Positions 11,308 through 23,531 of a stretch of DNA of 64,000 bases are shown here, one piece after another. The notes below the pieces were generated by a model. The model did no database searches, was not told the DNA's origin, and saw only the letters and a program-made list of their open reading frames with translations. The DNA comes from Trametopsis cervina. Lineage: Eukaryota; Basidiomycota; Agaricomycetes; Polyporales; Irpicaceae. Location: NCBI GenBank assembly GCA_022385755.1, contig MU278386.1, positions 32,482 through 96,481 on the forward strand, in the 5' to 3' direction. The position numbers were made by a program, and so were the translations under genes. Within the stretch, counting starts at the first letter, position 1. Each line of letters opens with the position of its first letter.

Positions 11308-14300
11308 ATGCTCCCGAAGGTAGCCAACCACCTCCTGCAGCACACCTCGCGTGCTGTTGCTGCAGTCCAGAACCAGACCGGGCACACCATCCGCAATGTC
11401 CTTCAGTTACAGTCTTCTTCTTCTCCCTCAGGCAACTGGAACGGGTCTACTTCGTCAGGTCGCGGTGGCAGTGGTGCCGGCGCTGGCGGGGCAAAGTTTC
11501 ACTCCAGTCGGTTCAATGCCTCCGTGAGTTCTTTCCATTTCAGCGCAATATCAGTCGTTTAACGCGTAAATAGGCCATCGGACGCGCCGTGACACTGGCA
11601 GACCCGTCCATATCCTCCGGTAACCGTGGAGAGCTTGCAGACGAATCAGACGAGTACCAGCTTGCCACTATCGAAACACAACCTGTGTCCACACGCACAC
11701 GCCAGCGCGTACGGAGCAACAGCTTGTCTTTCACCATTCAGGATAGCCATCCGCCCCAGTCTGGTGTACTCAAAGTACTGCAGCAACACGTCCGGTCACG
11801 TCACGCGTTCGCTGCCGCGCTCCCGCCTGACCAGAAAAAGGTCAGGCAAAAGTCTCCTCCCCGCGTGCTCAAGGATAGCAAGGATGAGGATCGGAGCCAT
11901 ACCTCGAGTCAGATCTTGGCCGGCCTCCAGAGGGCGGCGGACAGCAACGATCCTATAGCTGTCAACGCCGCGGTCCGACGCATGTATTCCAGCCGCGCAG
12001 AGTTGTCCGCTGCTCATTTCAACGTTGCCTTCGCGGGTTTGGTTTCAGTGAGGCAGAACCGTGCGTCTCTTCGACCCGTATTGGAGCTTTACAACCACAT
12101 GGTATCTTCCTCCGTCGACCCCGATTCTCTGACATATACGACTCTCATCGAAGCCCTTGTGGCCCGCGACGCCGAAATTCACCAGTTAATACAATCACGG
12201 AAATCTGCGCTGGTGCTCTACACGGACCATGAAGAGGAGACTCAGCAGCTGCATGGCGCAATAACAAGGCTCGAGAACTCGCGCCCTTTCGCCTCTGCTG
12301 TCCGCTTATTCCAGGAGGCCTCCTCTAATGCATCAGTTTCCCTTCCCATGGCTGTACTTGAGCAGCTACTGCATGCAAGTCAGCTCAATGGCCAACTGGA
12401 AGTGGGCACAACCATCTTTGAGCACGCTCGCAAGGAATTCGATTCGAAGCTCTCGACCCGCATGTGGCAAGACTTGCTTGTTCTGCACGGTGACGCGGGC
12501 GATCTGACGGGAGCTGCCAATGTCTTCAACGGTTTCAGAAAAGCGTGCAAGGATGGCCAGATGGACATATCCCGCTCGTGGACGCATCCCCCTGTCTCTC
12601 TCTGGGGGGACATGATGTATGCATATATCTGCCATGGCCAGCCGGATGACGCTCTGCGTCTTTTGGAGGAAACATTAGATGCCCCCTTCGGTGCACAAGC
12701 CGGAACGGCAGATATTTCTCGTCCAAACGCGGTAGTCTTCAACCAAATAATACGTGCTTTCTGCGAGACTGGCGATATGCAGAGTGCTTTGGCATGGTTT
12801 GACAGGCTGCTCACACAATCCGCTCCCTGCTACAACCCTCACGAAGTCACGGAAACACCGACTAAGCCCTCTGCTCAGGCGTGGGGCTTCATACTCCATG
12901 GTCTGGCAAAGCACGGTATGTTTGTCGAGTTGCACCGGCTTCTCACCACGGCCTCCTCCGAAAATCTCTACCAATCTACCGCAGCCGACGCCTTCGCTGT
13001 CCTCACCGCACGTCGCACGTATCTGCTCGCACACCCGGAAACTCCATCGTCGGACTCTGTGGAACGGCTCGATCTTCTTGTCTCGTACCTTCTATCGCCT
13101 GAAACCATACTTGAAATCGCACGAAGCATTGCACGGCGGGACTTCAGTCGTCTCTGCGAAAGCCTTATCCATGAATATAACGCTCTGGGTTACCCTGATC
13201 GTGCTCTGGCCGTCGCAACGAACTTCATCGCTCCTGTCGTCGCTGTCTTCCGCAAAGATGGCGATATTGCTCGAGACTTTGTTGTCACGGAGAACTACAT
13301 GCATACTTCCCAAGCAATTGTCGATTACACCGTCGGTCTGTTGAGCCCTACAACATCTCAATCGTGGGGATTGATACATGCGGCGCGCCTGGCAGACCTG
13401 TCGTCCCATGTTTCCGGCGTTCCCTCAGAAGCTGCTGTTGCACACCTATTGGACATCTATGCCAGGTCCACCTCCGAGGAGAAGGACTCTCTGAGTACAT
13501 CGAACTGGGAAACCGTTTTCTACTGCTATGTCGCCGCCCCCGATGAGGTACGAATGGCTATTCAACCACTCGACATTTTCCAGGACGGTATTTCGCGGGG
13601 TACCCACTTCTCAGGACTACATTCACAAACCGTGAAGGCTGTGATAGATTTCCTGCGTACAGCGTACAGCGGTCCTCAGCGAATGGCCATCGCAGCGCAA
13701 CTCGGTATCTCGGATCTATTGCGCCAGGACACTGATGTGGAAACGCAAGCCTCCGCTGAGGATATGAGCACTCGGTCACCAGCGTCATCTCTCGCAAGTC
13801 CTGCTTCCCCTGCAACTGGTTATACTACTCCTCCATCAGCACCCAAAGTGACAATCAATTCAAGATTTGATCAACGTCTTAGCGAAATTCTGAAATACTC
13901 TGGAGACAATATCCTGGAAGCGTACTCTCGGTTTACTTCGAAGGCTGCTATCGGCGTTTACCCAAGCCCTACGGTAATAGGCCGACTCATCAACGCAGTA
14001 GGTCGCCTTGGTCATTTAGATAAAGTACAGGTGCTCTACGATGAGGCTCAGAAGGTCCTCTCGGTGTTGGACGACACAAATAACAGCCGTTCGCTCAGCT
14101 GGTTCCAAATCGAAGACCAGATGGTCATTGCTCTAGCGCACGCAGGTGATGTCGACGCAGCCCACGTTCATCGCCAGCGCATTCTCATGCAGGGTGGCAC
14201 CCCTTCACCTGATGCATATGGCGTCCTGATCCAGAATGTGAAGGATACAACTGACGATACCGCCAATGCCTTGACTCTTTTCCACGAGGCGGTCATGCAT

Positions 14301-15508
14301 GGCGTGATCCCAAACGTCTACCTCTATAACATCGTCATCTCCAAACTCGCTAAGGCACGCAAGGCGGACAGTGCTCTCGAACTCTTCCAGGAGATGAAGA
14401 TGCGCGGTCTGCAGCCTACGTCGGTCACATATGGGGCTTTGATTGCAGCGTGCGGTCGCGTCGGTGATGTTGCATCTGCTGAAAACCTTTTCACGGAAAT
14501 GTCGAGCCAGCCGAACTTCCGCCCTAGGATTCCGCCGTACAACACGATGATGCAGCTATACACGCAAACAAAACCCAACCGCGAGCGAGCCCTATTCTAT
14601 TATAACTCTCTGGTCGCTGCCAATATCCGGCCCTCAGCTCACACTTACAAGGTACGCGTTGCCTCAATATAGTATATCGTTGGAACGATGCTGAACTTCA
14701 CGCTAGCTGCTCCTTGATACGTATGGAACGATCGAACCCGCCAACGTCAATGCTATGGAAGACGTCTTCAACCAGCTAGTCTCAGACCGGAATGTCTGGG
14801 TGAACGGGACGCATTGGGCGGCCCTCATCAATGCATATGGCTGCGTTCAAAAGGACCTTGACAAAGCGATCTCAATCTTCGAGTCTATCAAGGGCCACCA
14901 GAGTACAACGCGGGATCACCCTCTCCCTAATGCTGTCGTCTTTGAAGCTCTCATCAACGTGTTCAATACGCTGCGCCGTGCAGACCTCATCCCCCAATAC
15001 GTCGCCAAACTCCCCGACTACGGCATTCATATGACAGCGTACATCGCGAACCTTCTGATTCGAGGCTATGCCATGTATGGAAATATCGACGAGGCCAGAG
15101 CAGTCTTCAATTCTCTGCTGGATCCTCCTGAAGGTGTAGCCGCTCCCAACAACCATGCTCCTCACGACAGCGAAGACGCTGTGAATGTTCCTGTAGATGC
15201 CCCTGTTTATCGCGAAGTGAGTATTCCCTTGGTCATCGTGGTATTGAAACTAACCTTTTCTCCTTAGCCATCAACATGGGAGGCAATGGTACGCGGCGAG
15301 CTTGCCAACGGTAACCGTGACGAAGCCCTGGCCCTGCTGGAACGGGTTAAAGCCAGGTATGTGACAAGCTTGAGTCCCTTATGCGCTTTGGGCTTACCGC
15401 TGTATGTACAGGCGTTTCCCCGCGGCTGTTTACAACAGAATCAGTGGCGTCATGCTAGATGACACTGTATCACCTTGGTCCCTCTCCTCTGATACCGTAT
15501 ATCCTTGA
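11308..15508 (+). CDS. Long mitochondrial PPR protein (PET309/CYA-5-like)
   Basis: Pentatricopeptide-repeat protein that probably binds an organellar transcript. Five exons (11308-11523, 11574-14651, 14707-15216, 15268-15356, 15412-15508) join in phase to about 1,329 residues. The first 65 residues are rich in Arg, Ser and Gln with no acidic residue, as in a mitochondrial presequence. PPR units are clearest at YNIVISKLAKARKADSALEL, then TYGALIAACGRVGDVASAEN and YNTMMQLYTQTKPNRERALF. More degenerate helical repeats cover residues 150-900. Length and repeat layout resemble yeast Pet309 and Neurospora CYA-5, which act in COX1 mRNA expression. That orthology is an inference from general form, not a proven match. 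It converges on the PDI-like gene with a 193-bp gap. Confidence 0.85.
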
Positions 15509-15701
15509 AAAGCTCACTCATGCATGGACTCTGCATTCTACATATCTATTCGTCATTTTGTTGGGTTACACCTGCTTTGTCGCTTTCCGTAGACTAATTA
15601 ACGACATCATCACGCAAGCCTCTCCCTGTATTATAGTATGATATAATCCAAATACCAACGCAGAATATAATAGAAAGAATAGTAGCATAGTGACATGCAG
15701 A

Positions 15702-17910
15702 TCAGTCCAGCCGCGCTTTCCGCGCCAACTCATCGGCATAGTCTGACTCCTGATCCCACACGCGACGCAGGAATATGAATAGCACGGCCAGCGCACCAAC
15801 CACGAACAGACTCGTACCCCACGGATGGTAAGACACGACGTGTTCAATGAAAACGAGCTTGTCATTGATGTACTGGTGATTATAAACGTCACGTAAATAC
15901 GGTGAGATCCACAACTTAGAGGTTTGGACACGTACCCGTGCCATCCGCTCAACAAGGTTCTCCGAATGGTGGTAGTTCGGGGCCCCTGCAAGCGCGGGTC
16001 CCAGTGCGGATATGATACTCGACGGGGATAGCGTTATCCGTTCACCTGCGGGATCAGTGTCGTAGTAAATTAAACGCTAGAAAAGTGGGGTGTCAGTATG
16101 CATTTGCGGATCCATCCCGCGCGAGCTGGGTGCACGTACTGAGTGGTTGGCGATAACGACGTGTGCCGAATCGTCAGCCGTTATGCCGTACATACTCTTC
16201 AGCCATTTGGCCCACTTCTCAGAATCCATCCACGTGAAAACAACGTCGTCAGAGCCTTTCGCGTTCTTCCACTGTGCAGCGACAGTGCGGACTCTGTCAG
16301 CGGCGCCTACTAATTTGGCGGCCGGTGCGGCAGTGATCACGACGAGAGGCTTGTGTGGCGCGGACATGATATCCTGGAAAGTATCTGACTCCAACTGCAT
16401 GCTCATGGGAAGGCGGTTGCGAACAAGCTGATACCCGAGTAAGTATTGCAGGTATATATGGAAGAGTGGGAACTCACCCAGTTACTCAGGCTCTCTACAG
16501 CATCTTTCGACGAAGCGGCGGTGCTGTCCAGATGATATACACCCGCCGGCGCAGTACGATCGAAGTCTTTCAACGACAGCACGACAGAAGAGCCAGGCTT
16601 GACGTTAAAACGCTCGTAAAATGCTGGTTCGGTGGATTCGTAAACAGGAGGCGTGCCGAACAACGCTCGGGAGGCTTTTAAAATCTGGTTCTGTACTTCA
16701 TGTAAGTATACGATATTGATCGTTTCTGTGGCACGTACTAGCGACAGAACATCGCCCTCTGGGTGCAAAAGCAGGAAGAGCGCTGGATGCTTCGCAACCT
16801 CAGTGTCGAAGGCTTCGTATTTAATAGATTGCACGGCACTATCACAGCTACTGATTAAGGATGTTCTCGTATAGGTGACGAGAAGAGAAACGTACGGGCC
16901 GGAGATCTTCTCAGAGAAGGCTTTGAGGCTCTCAAGTTTGCGGTTTGCGGTGTACTCAGTCTTGCCATGACCACGCTGACCATAATAGAAGAGCATAGGA
17001 TAGCCGGTAACGCCCTGTTTATGGCAAAGTGCAGAGTTACTCTCACAGTCGACCTCAGCGATGTTGAGTTTTCCGCGCATGTCCGCGGCAAGCTGTGTCC
17101 ATACAGGGGCCAGTTTCTTGCAGTGTCCGCACCTTAAGAGGGCGTCGAAATGTCAAAACATATCGGGATAGGTTGCAGAGTAGGTACGTACCAAGGGGCA
17201 TAGTACTTTATGAAGACGTGACCATCCTGGATAGTCTGGTCAAAATTCTTCTCATTGAGTATAATGACCTTCCCGTCCGGATTATGTTCTTTGTCTCCGA
17301 TGGTCCCGGGTGTTGCGGTCTCTTCAACCTTGCCATCGGTTACACGCTGTTCGACGGGAACAGTCTTCTGTTGCTTTGGCTCCGCGCGCTTCGCCAGGTA
17401 GTCCTTGAGAGCTTCGAAATCCCTCGCCTTGTTCCAGGTCTCGACAAACTTGCCATCCTTGTACAAGTTCATCTGAGGATATCCGTCAACCCCATTTGCT
17501 TTACATAGATCTACACAATAACCATGACAATTAGCAAGTCACCAACGAATACGGAACCAGCATACCTCCATGTATAATGCAGTTCACTTGCGCGAGATGG
17601 ATTCCCGGATCATTCTCCTTCTGTGTCTCTTCCACAAGCTGTTCCCATGTTGGAGCAAACTTACGACAGTGACCACAGTAAGGAGAGAAGTGCTCAATAA
17701 ACCTGTACAATATTAAGATGCTTGGGTTCTATGTAGCCAGAAGGGGACTTACCAAACTCCCGTGCTTATTGTCTCCTGGAAGTTGTCCGGAGTGAGAACA
17801 GTAAGCTCAACGGTAGACTCTGGGCTTGCAGGGGCTGCCGTTGCCGTGAGGGATAGCGCAAGTAGCAGAAGTGTATGTGGTAGGCGCAGAAGAATGTTAT
17901 CCAGCCGCAT
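15702..17910 (-). CDS. Membrane-anchored protein disulfide isomerase with two CGHC thioredoxin domains
   Basis: Thiol-disulfide oxidoreductase of the ER that helps secreted proteins fold. A hydrophobic signal peptide (LLRLPHTLLLLALSLTATAA) is followed by a first thioredoxin domain with SPYCGHCRKFAPTW and a second with YYAPWCGHCKKLAPVW. An intron splits the second active site just before its first Cys codon. Each domain carries the cis-Pro element (GYPQMNLY and GYPMLFYYG). A long region without further CXXC motifs follows. Near the C-terminus one transmembrane helix (SLFVVGALAVLFIFL) precedes a short charged tail, DELARKARLD, and there is no KDEL-type signal. This is closer to TMX or yeast Eps1-like anchored PDIs than to soluble Pdi1. 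Confidence 0.9.
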
Positions 17911-18742
17911 AGCGAGGTAAGATAATGCTATGCTGGTAGTGGTAGTCGTGGTCAGAGATGGCCTTCACAGACGCTCGTCTGACCACTCCGGCGCCTCCAA
18001 ATATCTCATGGGCTTCTCGCCACCATCTAGACAGTCACCCAGATACGATCTGACAAAGTATCCTATGTTCCCCCGCTTCTCCTACACGACGAGTGACGAA
18101 GACATCTGTGGAGACATATGCACTGCATCTCTTGTCGCGTTGGGCAGCGCAATAGCCATCGTTGTCGACGTGGGCCGTTTTCCATAGCACCGACATTGCG
18201 CATCCATGCAGGGAACCCAAGTGGAGGCCCAACTGACGGCGTACGACGCTTCTCTCATTTTCCAGTGTCATCTGACTCGTCTCTCTTTCCCAATGTAGGC
18301 GACCGCGGTTCAGTAAAACGGTCATATGAACACGCAAGTCTCCCTCCCAATCTATATACTTATCGGGGGCGAATGAGTCGGTTTGGGGAGGCGGACTTTT
18401 GTTGTGGACGACCTGGACATGGTGCGTTGCATCCAAATATAAGAATGTTGAATAGGTGCGGGCCTTACAGTAATGTGCAGCACGGTAGAGGGTCTTGAGA
18501 TGGTGAGTGCTCACTTTATCCGATTTTCCTCACAGCCGGTACGTACACGCCCTCTCTCTTCTCGCTGTACCAAACGATGATCCAGCCAAATGAGGCCGTG
18601 TGATATTATTGACTCTAAATATAGGGCTGTCAGCTGAAGGCCAGAGAAGGATGTCACGAAGTAGCCGTAAGATGAAAGGTACGACGATAGAACCAAGCAA
18701 GTCGGGTGACGCCATGGCACGTTCGTAGGGCACAACGAGCTC
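17911..18742. other. Spacer between PDI-like gene and GH92 pseudogene
   Basis: The stretch lies between divergent start codons and presumably holds the PDI-like promoter. The short open frames show no family signature. Confidence 0.55.
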
Positions 18743-18748
18743 TATAAA
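18743..18748 (+). promoter_or_regulatory. TATA box of the former GH92 copy
   Basis: TATAAA lies 55 bp upstream of the pseudogene ATG at 18798. Its position and strand fit a core promoter that outlived the coding damage, so a truncated transcript is possible. Confidence 0.45.
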
Positions 18749-18797
18749 ACTCTCCATTGATAGAGATAAACCTCAACGACCCATATCAGACTCGCCC

Positions 18798-19689
18798 ATG
18801 ATGATACTAGCGCGACAACACTTCCTCTTTGCGGTCACTCTGTGTAAGATCGGTGCTCTCGCCGTCAAAAGCCCCCCGGCTGTCTATCAAGATCCGCCCA
18901 GCGAAGCCGTCGACCATGTCAATCCGTACGTCCGGTCTCGATTGTTCACGACGTGCATGTTGACTCGTTTCTCAGTCTCATAGGCAATGCGGGCAATGGA
19001 CCCGGCGGCGGCTCGGGCGGTATGATCTGTGGTAGAAAGTATTGCTCTGACATGTTCTCGAAGGACATAATGATCATAGCAACGAAGTACGTTTGCCCGC
19101 CGTCGTTTTTGTGATATGTGCTAAACAATACTACTGCGTAGCCTTCGCATCATATCCCATACTTGTACTCTTTTGCAGGCGCCGCCTCGCGTGCCCAGGA
19201 ACGTGTGCGGTCTATAGCCATGTCCAACTATAATTCGACCGCCAGAGGGTTATCCGGCGTGAGCCATTCCGTCCCGCGTAGAACCGCCTGTATCTCACGC
19301 TGAAACCTCTCCAGAATGAAGACTGCGGACAAATGAGCGCATGGTATATATTCAGCGCGCTGGGGTTTTATCCTGTAAACCCTGTATCAGGGGGATACGC
19401 AGTTGGCAGGTGCGGCACTCCGTATCACGCCGCGCTATGCGTACAGTGTTAACGTATATTCCTTAGCCCGTTTTACGACAAGGTCACAATCTCGCTGCCG
19501 GGCAAGGCCGACCCGCTTGTAATATCCTCTGGCAATGCCAGCCGGGCGCCATATGTCGCCTCGCTCAAGGTGAACGGCGAGAATATCAATGTGCCGACGA
19601 TACAGCACGGGCAGATAGCAAACGGTGGTGAGATTGCGTTTGTGATGAGCGACCAACCGGCGTCATGGGCTTCGGAAACTCTGGTATGA
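18798..19689 (+). pseudogene. GH92 alpha-mannosidase pseudogene with internal deletion
   Basis: Remnant of a second secreted GH92 mannosidase. It keeps a signal-peptide exon (MMILARQHFLFAVTLCKIG) and the family start (PPSEAVDHVNP, LIGNAGNGPGGGSGGMI). It then loses about 550 residues that the copy at 4161-7253 has. The alignment resumes near 19145 with PSHHIPYLYSFAGAAS, then EDCGQMSAWYIFSALGFYPVNPVSG, FYDKVTISLPGKADPLVISS and IANGGEIAFVMSDQPASWAS. It ends at a stop just before the end of the family domain. The lost part covers most of the catalytic barrel, so no active enzyme can be made. It is on the opposite strand to the intact copy, about 11.5 kb away. Retained exon borders argue for duplication plus deletion rather than retroposition. 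Confidence 0.88.
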
Positions 19690-20057
19690 CTTCCCCCTGC
19701 ATCAAGTGTAGATTGTACTGATGACAAGCTAATAGATGCGACGCTCGTTGTGAAACACCACCCATCCGTGAATGAGCTGAATGAGGGTGCGCTCTTTTAT
19801 GACACTGAAGGTACGGTCGTCGAAGTCAGAACTCTTGGTACGCAATCGTGCGAATAACAAGCTTGTGGAGGAATGGGTGATATCTTAAATTCCAGAGCAG
19901 TGATTTGTTATGTTCTACGGCGATATATACGGCACTTCGACCTCGTTCGCGCGGTCGACGATGAATCTAGTCATGTCCGCGGCGTGTTGTACTATTCTCA
20001 ATGTTATAATATATCCTGGAATGATGTCGCGAGCGCATAGCACCCAGGTCGAGCAAA
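19690..20057. other. Spacer after GH92 pseudogene
   Basis: A short open stretch after 19738 could be a degraded exon of the pseudogene or a 5' exon of the next gene. Neither can be shown from sequence alone. Confidence 0.4.
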
Positions 20058-21098
20058 GTGCGTTATCGGTGTCTGGTCACCTTTGGTGTTTACGCCAGCT
20101 CGGATCAGGGTATTTACGGACGTTGTTTGGCTTTGCTTGCTCTCGCTGCAGCTGTCCCAGCGCTCCATGTTTCTTGCCACCACATCACACAGTATACTGT
20201 ACCACTTGAGAAATTTGATCAGCTGAGTCGACCAAGCTTTGCTACGCGTCAAGCATTTCTGTCCGTATCACAAGCCGAATCCAAGCGACCCTATTACTTG
20301 CCTTGGGTTCTTCTCGCCCTAATGCACATCGACGAAGAATTCTACGAATATTCTCCGCCACCACCAGAGCGTCAGCACAAGAGACTCGTCGCCCTCCGTG
20401 AACTCACTGCCAGAGGCATACCGTGTATTCTATGGGGAGAAGATACCCTGTGCTATGTGTATCGAGTGGCGACGGTACTGTTTGCTCAGAAGATATTGGT
20501 GCCGGACGAGCTCCTCCAGCAAGCCGCCGCCGTGTTACAGGAGGGACGTTATGTGCCAACGGGCCCAGGTCGGGACTTCTCCGACTCTCAAGGTGTCCAT
20601 GCATTTCCGAATTATGTTCGTCTGCGTCACCTGGACATTCCTGAGGATGCACCGTACACACTCGACCCACTCCCAGGACATATACTGCTTCTACCGCAAT
20701 CATATTATGATCTTGACGTCCGCGCACAGGATAGATTCCAATCCCTAGTCCCACCTCTGCCCATCTCAAACAAAGGCATTCTTGTCCCCAAGTTCCACAC
20801 ATTTATAGAGGCGCTCGTGCATTTTGTCGTGAATCCTCCCACAGATCGGCCCAACCGCAAGGGCAGGTCCATGCACACTATATTCATCGGATATCTGGCC
20901 TCGTGGAGAGTCCAGTACGATGCATCTCTAACCCCTCCTCATATGTTACTTCCAGAAGAGCAGAAGATCCTTGATGAACTCTGTACGGACGAAGCGCGGT
21001 GGTACATGCACCAGCTCTTCTGGGAACGAAGACCCGTCAATTCGAATGATGTTATCCAGTATAAACAAGCCTTGACTCGAAACACCGTCAACTCGTGA
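20058..21098 (+). CDS. Uncharacterised protein, possibly agaricomycete-restricted
   Basis: A single open frame of about 346 codons; I do not recognise a named domain. The composition is protein-like throughout. The centre reads LPWVLLALMHIDEEFYEY, PPPPERQHKRLVALRELTAR and GIPCILWGEDTLCYVYRVAT. The later part has DPLPGHILLLPQSYYDLDVR and GILVPKFHTFIEALVHFVV. A hydrophobic stretch (CLALLALAAAVPALHV) lies close to the N-terminus, but the first codon of the frame is GTG, so the true start may be an upstream exon near 19740-19910. There is no convincing transmembrane bundle and no P-loop. The pattern suggests a soluble alpha/beta protein. Confidence 0.6.
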   Translation: MRYRCLVTFGVYASSDQGIYGRCLALLALAAAVPALHVSCHHITQYTVPLEKFDQLSRPSFATRQAFLSVSQAESKRPYYLPWVLLALMHIDEEFYEYSPPPPERQHKRLVALRELTARGIPCILWGEDTLCYVYRVATVLFAQKILVPDELLQQAAAVLQEGRYVPTGPGRDFSDSQGVHAFPNYVRLRHLDIPEDAPYTLDPLPGHILLLPQSYYDLDVRAQDRFQSLVPPLPISNKGILVPKFHTFIEALVHFVVNPPTDRPNRKGRSMHTIFIGYLASWRVQYDASLTPPHMLLPEEQKILDELCTDEARWYMHQLFWERRPVNSNDVIQYKQALTRNTVNS

Positions 21099-21632
21099 GT
21101 GAACAGTTGACATAAAGCCAACTATTAGATCTGATCCCTTGTAGAGCAGGTCAGATCAGCGCGCCTGAGCAACGAGAGTCTATAATATCCCGTGGTCTCA
21201 GTGATGGAAGGTAAATTCTCGATGTTTTGTCCTAAATTACATACTCATCTAGTCACACAGCAAACGAACTTATCACATGAGTGCCTCAGCAACACCCTCA
21301 TTGCGCCATTCTCGTGTGGTATCGGGTATCCCTTTAGCACGGAATAGAAGGGGCCCTGTATGGGGCAAATCACCCATTGCCACGCTAAGGCTTCTTTGCC
21401 GAACCCTTCGTTGATACAAGCAAAGGACGCAATAACCCCCAAATCGTATTGGCCTTCCGACCATATATTAATAGCGACTAATGTAAGGATTGCTATGATG
21501 GTTCATACACATTATAAGCAGTAGAATCTAGAGCTCCAATCTCAGATATCGACGGAGCATTAACGAAAAATAGGAGTAATAGACGAGCTTTAAGCTAGCG
21601 AAACGCCGGAGGTTACTTTAATGTAGCTCGAC
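21099..21632. other. Spacer between convergent genes
   Basis: Only 3' flanks of two convergent genes are expected here. The open frames at 21245-21464 have no recognisable content. Confidence 0.55.
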
Positions 21633-23446
21633 TCAGCCAACAGTCTTCCAGCCACCGGTCTGTGTCATGACATTCCGCGGGTCCCACTTCGCCTTGACCT
21701 GGTTCATCTTGTGCATATGCGAGCCATACACGTCCTGAGACGAGAAATGATAGGTGCTCGCGTAGTTACCGTACGGGCCTGCTGTAGCGACCCTCTTCTG
21801 GCCAAGAGCGAGAAGCCTATTCGTGAAAGCCTGCGTCGAGGCACTCATACCAGCGTTCATGAGAGTGTCGACCTTTGGGTTTGTCCAAGACCACTCAATC
21901 GATGTAGGAAGGAAAGCGATGTCGCGGGTGACAGGGTAAGCAGAACCACCGGGGTTCCCGTGCGAGAGGATATCCGAACGGTATGGCTCCGCGGCGTAGA
22001 CGAGCGCAACGCTAGGATCAATCTTGTACATGGCGTTGGACCAGACGGTTGTCTCATTTAAGAGGGCTTGCAACACGGGAACGGTGTACTGCATTGTAGG
22101 CACAGTCGAATGTTCGCCGCTATGAAACCGCGTAAATGAGATGTCGTGCACGCATTTAGGAGAATACTTACCGTGCGTCGGTGCTGATGTTCTGAATAAA
22201 GGTAATGAAGTCGCGAGTTTGAATGTCACGCTCGACTGTGGGGACTGCAAGGAGTGAATCGAACATGCCAGGTGGGGGAGTAGGAGCGTTGTAGAAGACC
22301 TTTGAAACGACATTCATCTAGATAGAGATGATTCAGTGAATGAAGATCATTAGAAACGTGGAATAACGAACCGTGCCGTTAGCCCACGAAAAGCTGAGAA
22401 ACAATTCGCTCTTTGAGTCGGTGACCTCAGCAGCAAACTTTGCAGCAGCCTCAATCATTTGGTCCGCGTACTTGATGTCATTGACCAGAAGACCTCCCCA
22501 GATCTTTCCTTGTGGATAAGCCTTCAAAGTGAATTTGGTCACAACACCGAAGTTATTATAGCCTCCCTGTACAAGCAATGAAGTCTTCTCTCCGTTTATC
22601 CCGCGGAATAGGCACTCACCTGGAGACCCCAGAAAAGATCAGGGTACGATTGGGCGGTGACGCTAAGGATTTGACCGCTCGGAAGGACGAGCTCGTACGC
22701 AACAATATTATCAATCGCGAGACCGTATGCATTAGTCAAGCAAGAGTAGCCTAGAAGGAATCATGTTCAATATTTAGAGAGCAATTGAGTTCAGTTGCAT
22801 CTCACCGCCGCCAAGAAGGAAGCCTGGCACGCCCACGCCAGAAATGCGTCCACCGACGACATTCAAATTCAAAGGCTGAAGGTACTTGTACACATCGTCC
22901 CAGATCGTTCCGCTGCCCACATCAACGGTATTTGATGCCTTGTCATAAGAGATATTATTGAAGCGCTTCATGACCATCTGGATACCTTCCGTCGAGGAGA
23001 AATTCTGGTTATAGGCGTGTCCGCCGCCCTTGATCTAAAGAGACAGTCAGCACGTGCATATCTATTTGCACTATACTGGGAAGAACTTACGGCAAACGCG
23101 TCCCGCGATTTCCCTAAGATACCCAATATAGCGGCAATATCCTGGGGAGTACCTGGCTCGACAGAGCACGTAGGGGTCTGTGCGCTCGTAACATAATTGT
23201 ATACAATATTGCTGTTGAATTCGGGAGAGCCTGTGGAAGAATATGATTAGAGCCACATTTAGTACTTGGAGTGAGTTGACGCATACCCGAATAGAATACT
23301 GCGGAAGATGAAGATATCGACTTCGCAATTTCATCACATGTTGCTAGACGAGAGTTCTTCCGGCTGAATGAGGAGTTACTGATAGATATTCCCAAAACAC
23401 TGCCGAGTGAGGGAAGAGCAAAAACCAATGCGAGGAGAGACTTCAT
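21633..23446 (-). CDS. Secreted FAD-linked oxidase, BBE/VAO type (AA7-like)
   Basis: Flavin oxidase of the vanillyl-alcohol oxidase superfamily. Relatives oxidise oligosaccharides (AA7) or make and modify secondary metabolites, and they release hydrogen peroxide. The start MKSLLALVFALPSLGSVLG is a signal peptide; an in-frame ATG six codons upstream was not chosen because it would move the hydrophobic core inward. The FAD-binding part shows FAIKGGGHAYNQNFSS, VDVGSGTIWDDVYKYL and GGRISGVGVPGFLLGGG. The His in GGGHAYN is the usual site of covalent FAD attachment. The BBE element at the end (YHFSSQDVYGSHMHKM, VKAKWDPRNVM) completes the fold. There are seven or eight exons. The substrate cannot be predicted. 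Confidence 0.9.
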
Positions 23447-23524
23447 CTTGCTGTAAATACTCAAGGGTCTTTACGAGGTGAAGTGGGAATGTGATGATGG
23501 GGACTGTTAGAGGATGGTCTGGCA

Positions 23525-23531
23525 TTTTATA
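23525..23531 (-). promoter_or_regulatory. TATA box of the FAD oxidase gene
   Basis: TATAAAA on the minus strand lies 79 bp upstream of the chosen ATG, a normal spacing for a strong, regulated fungal promoter. It supports the start at 23446. Confidence 0.5.
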
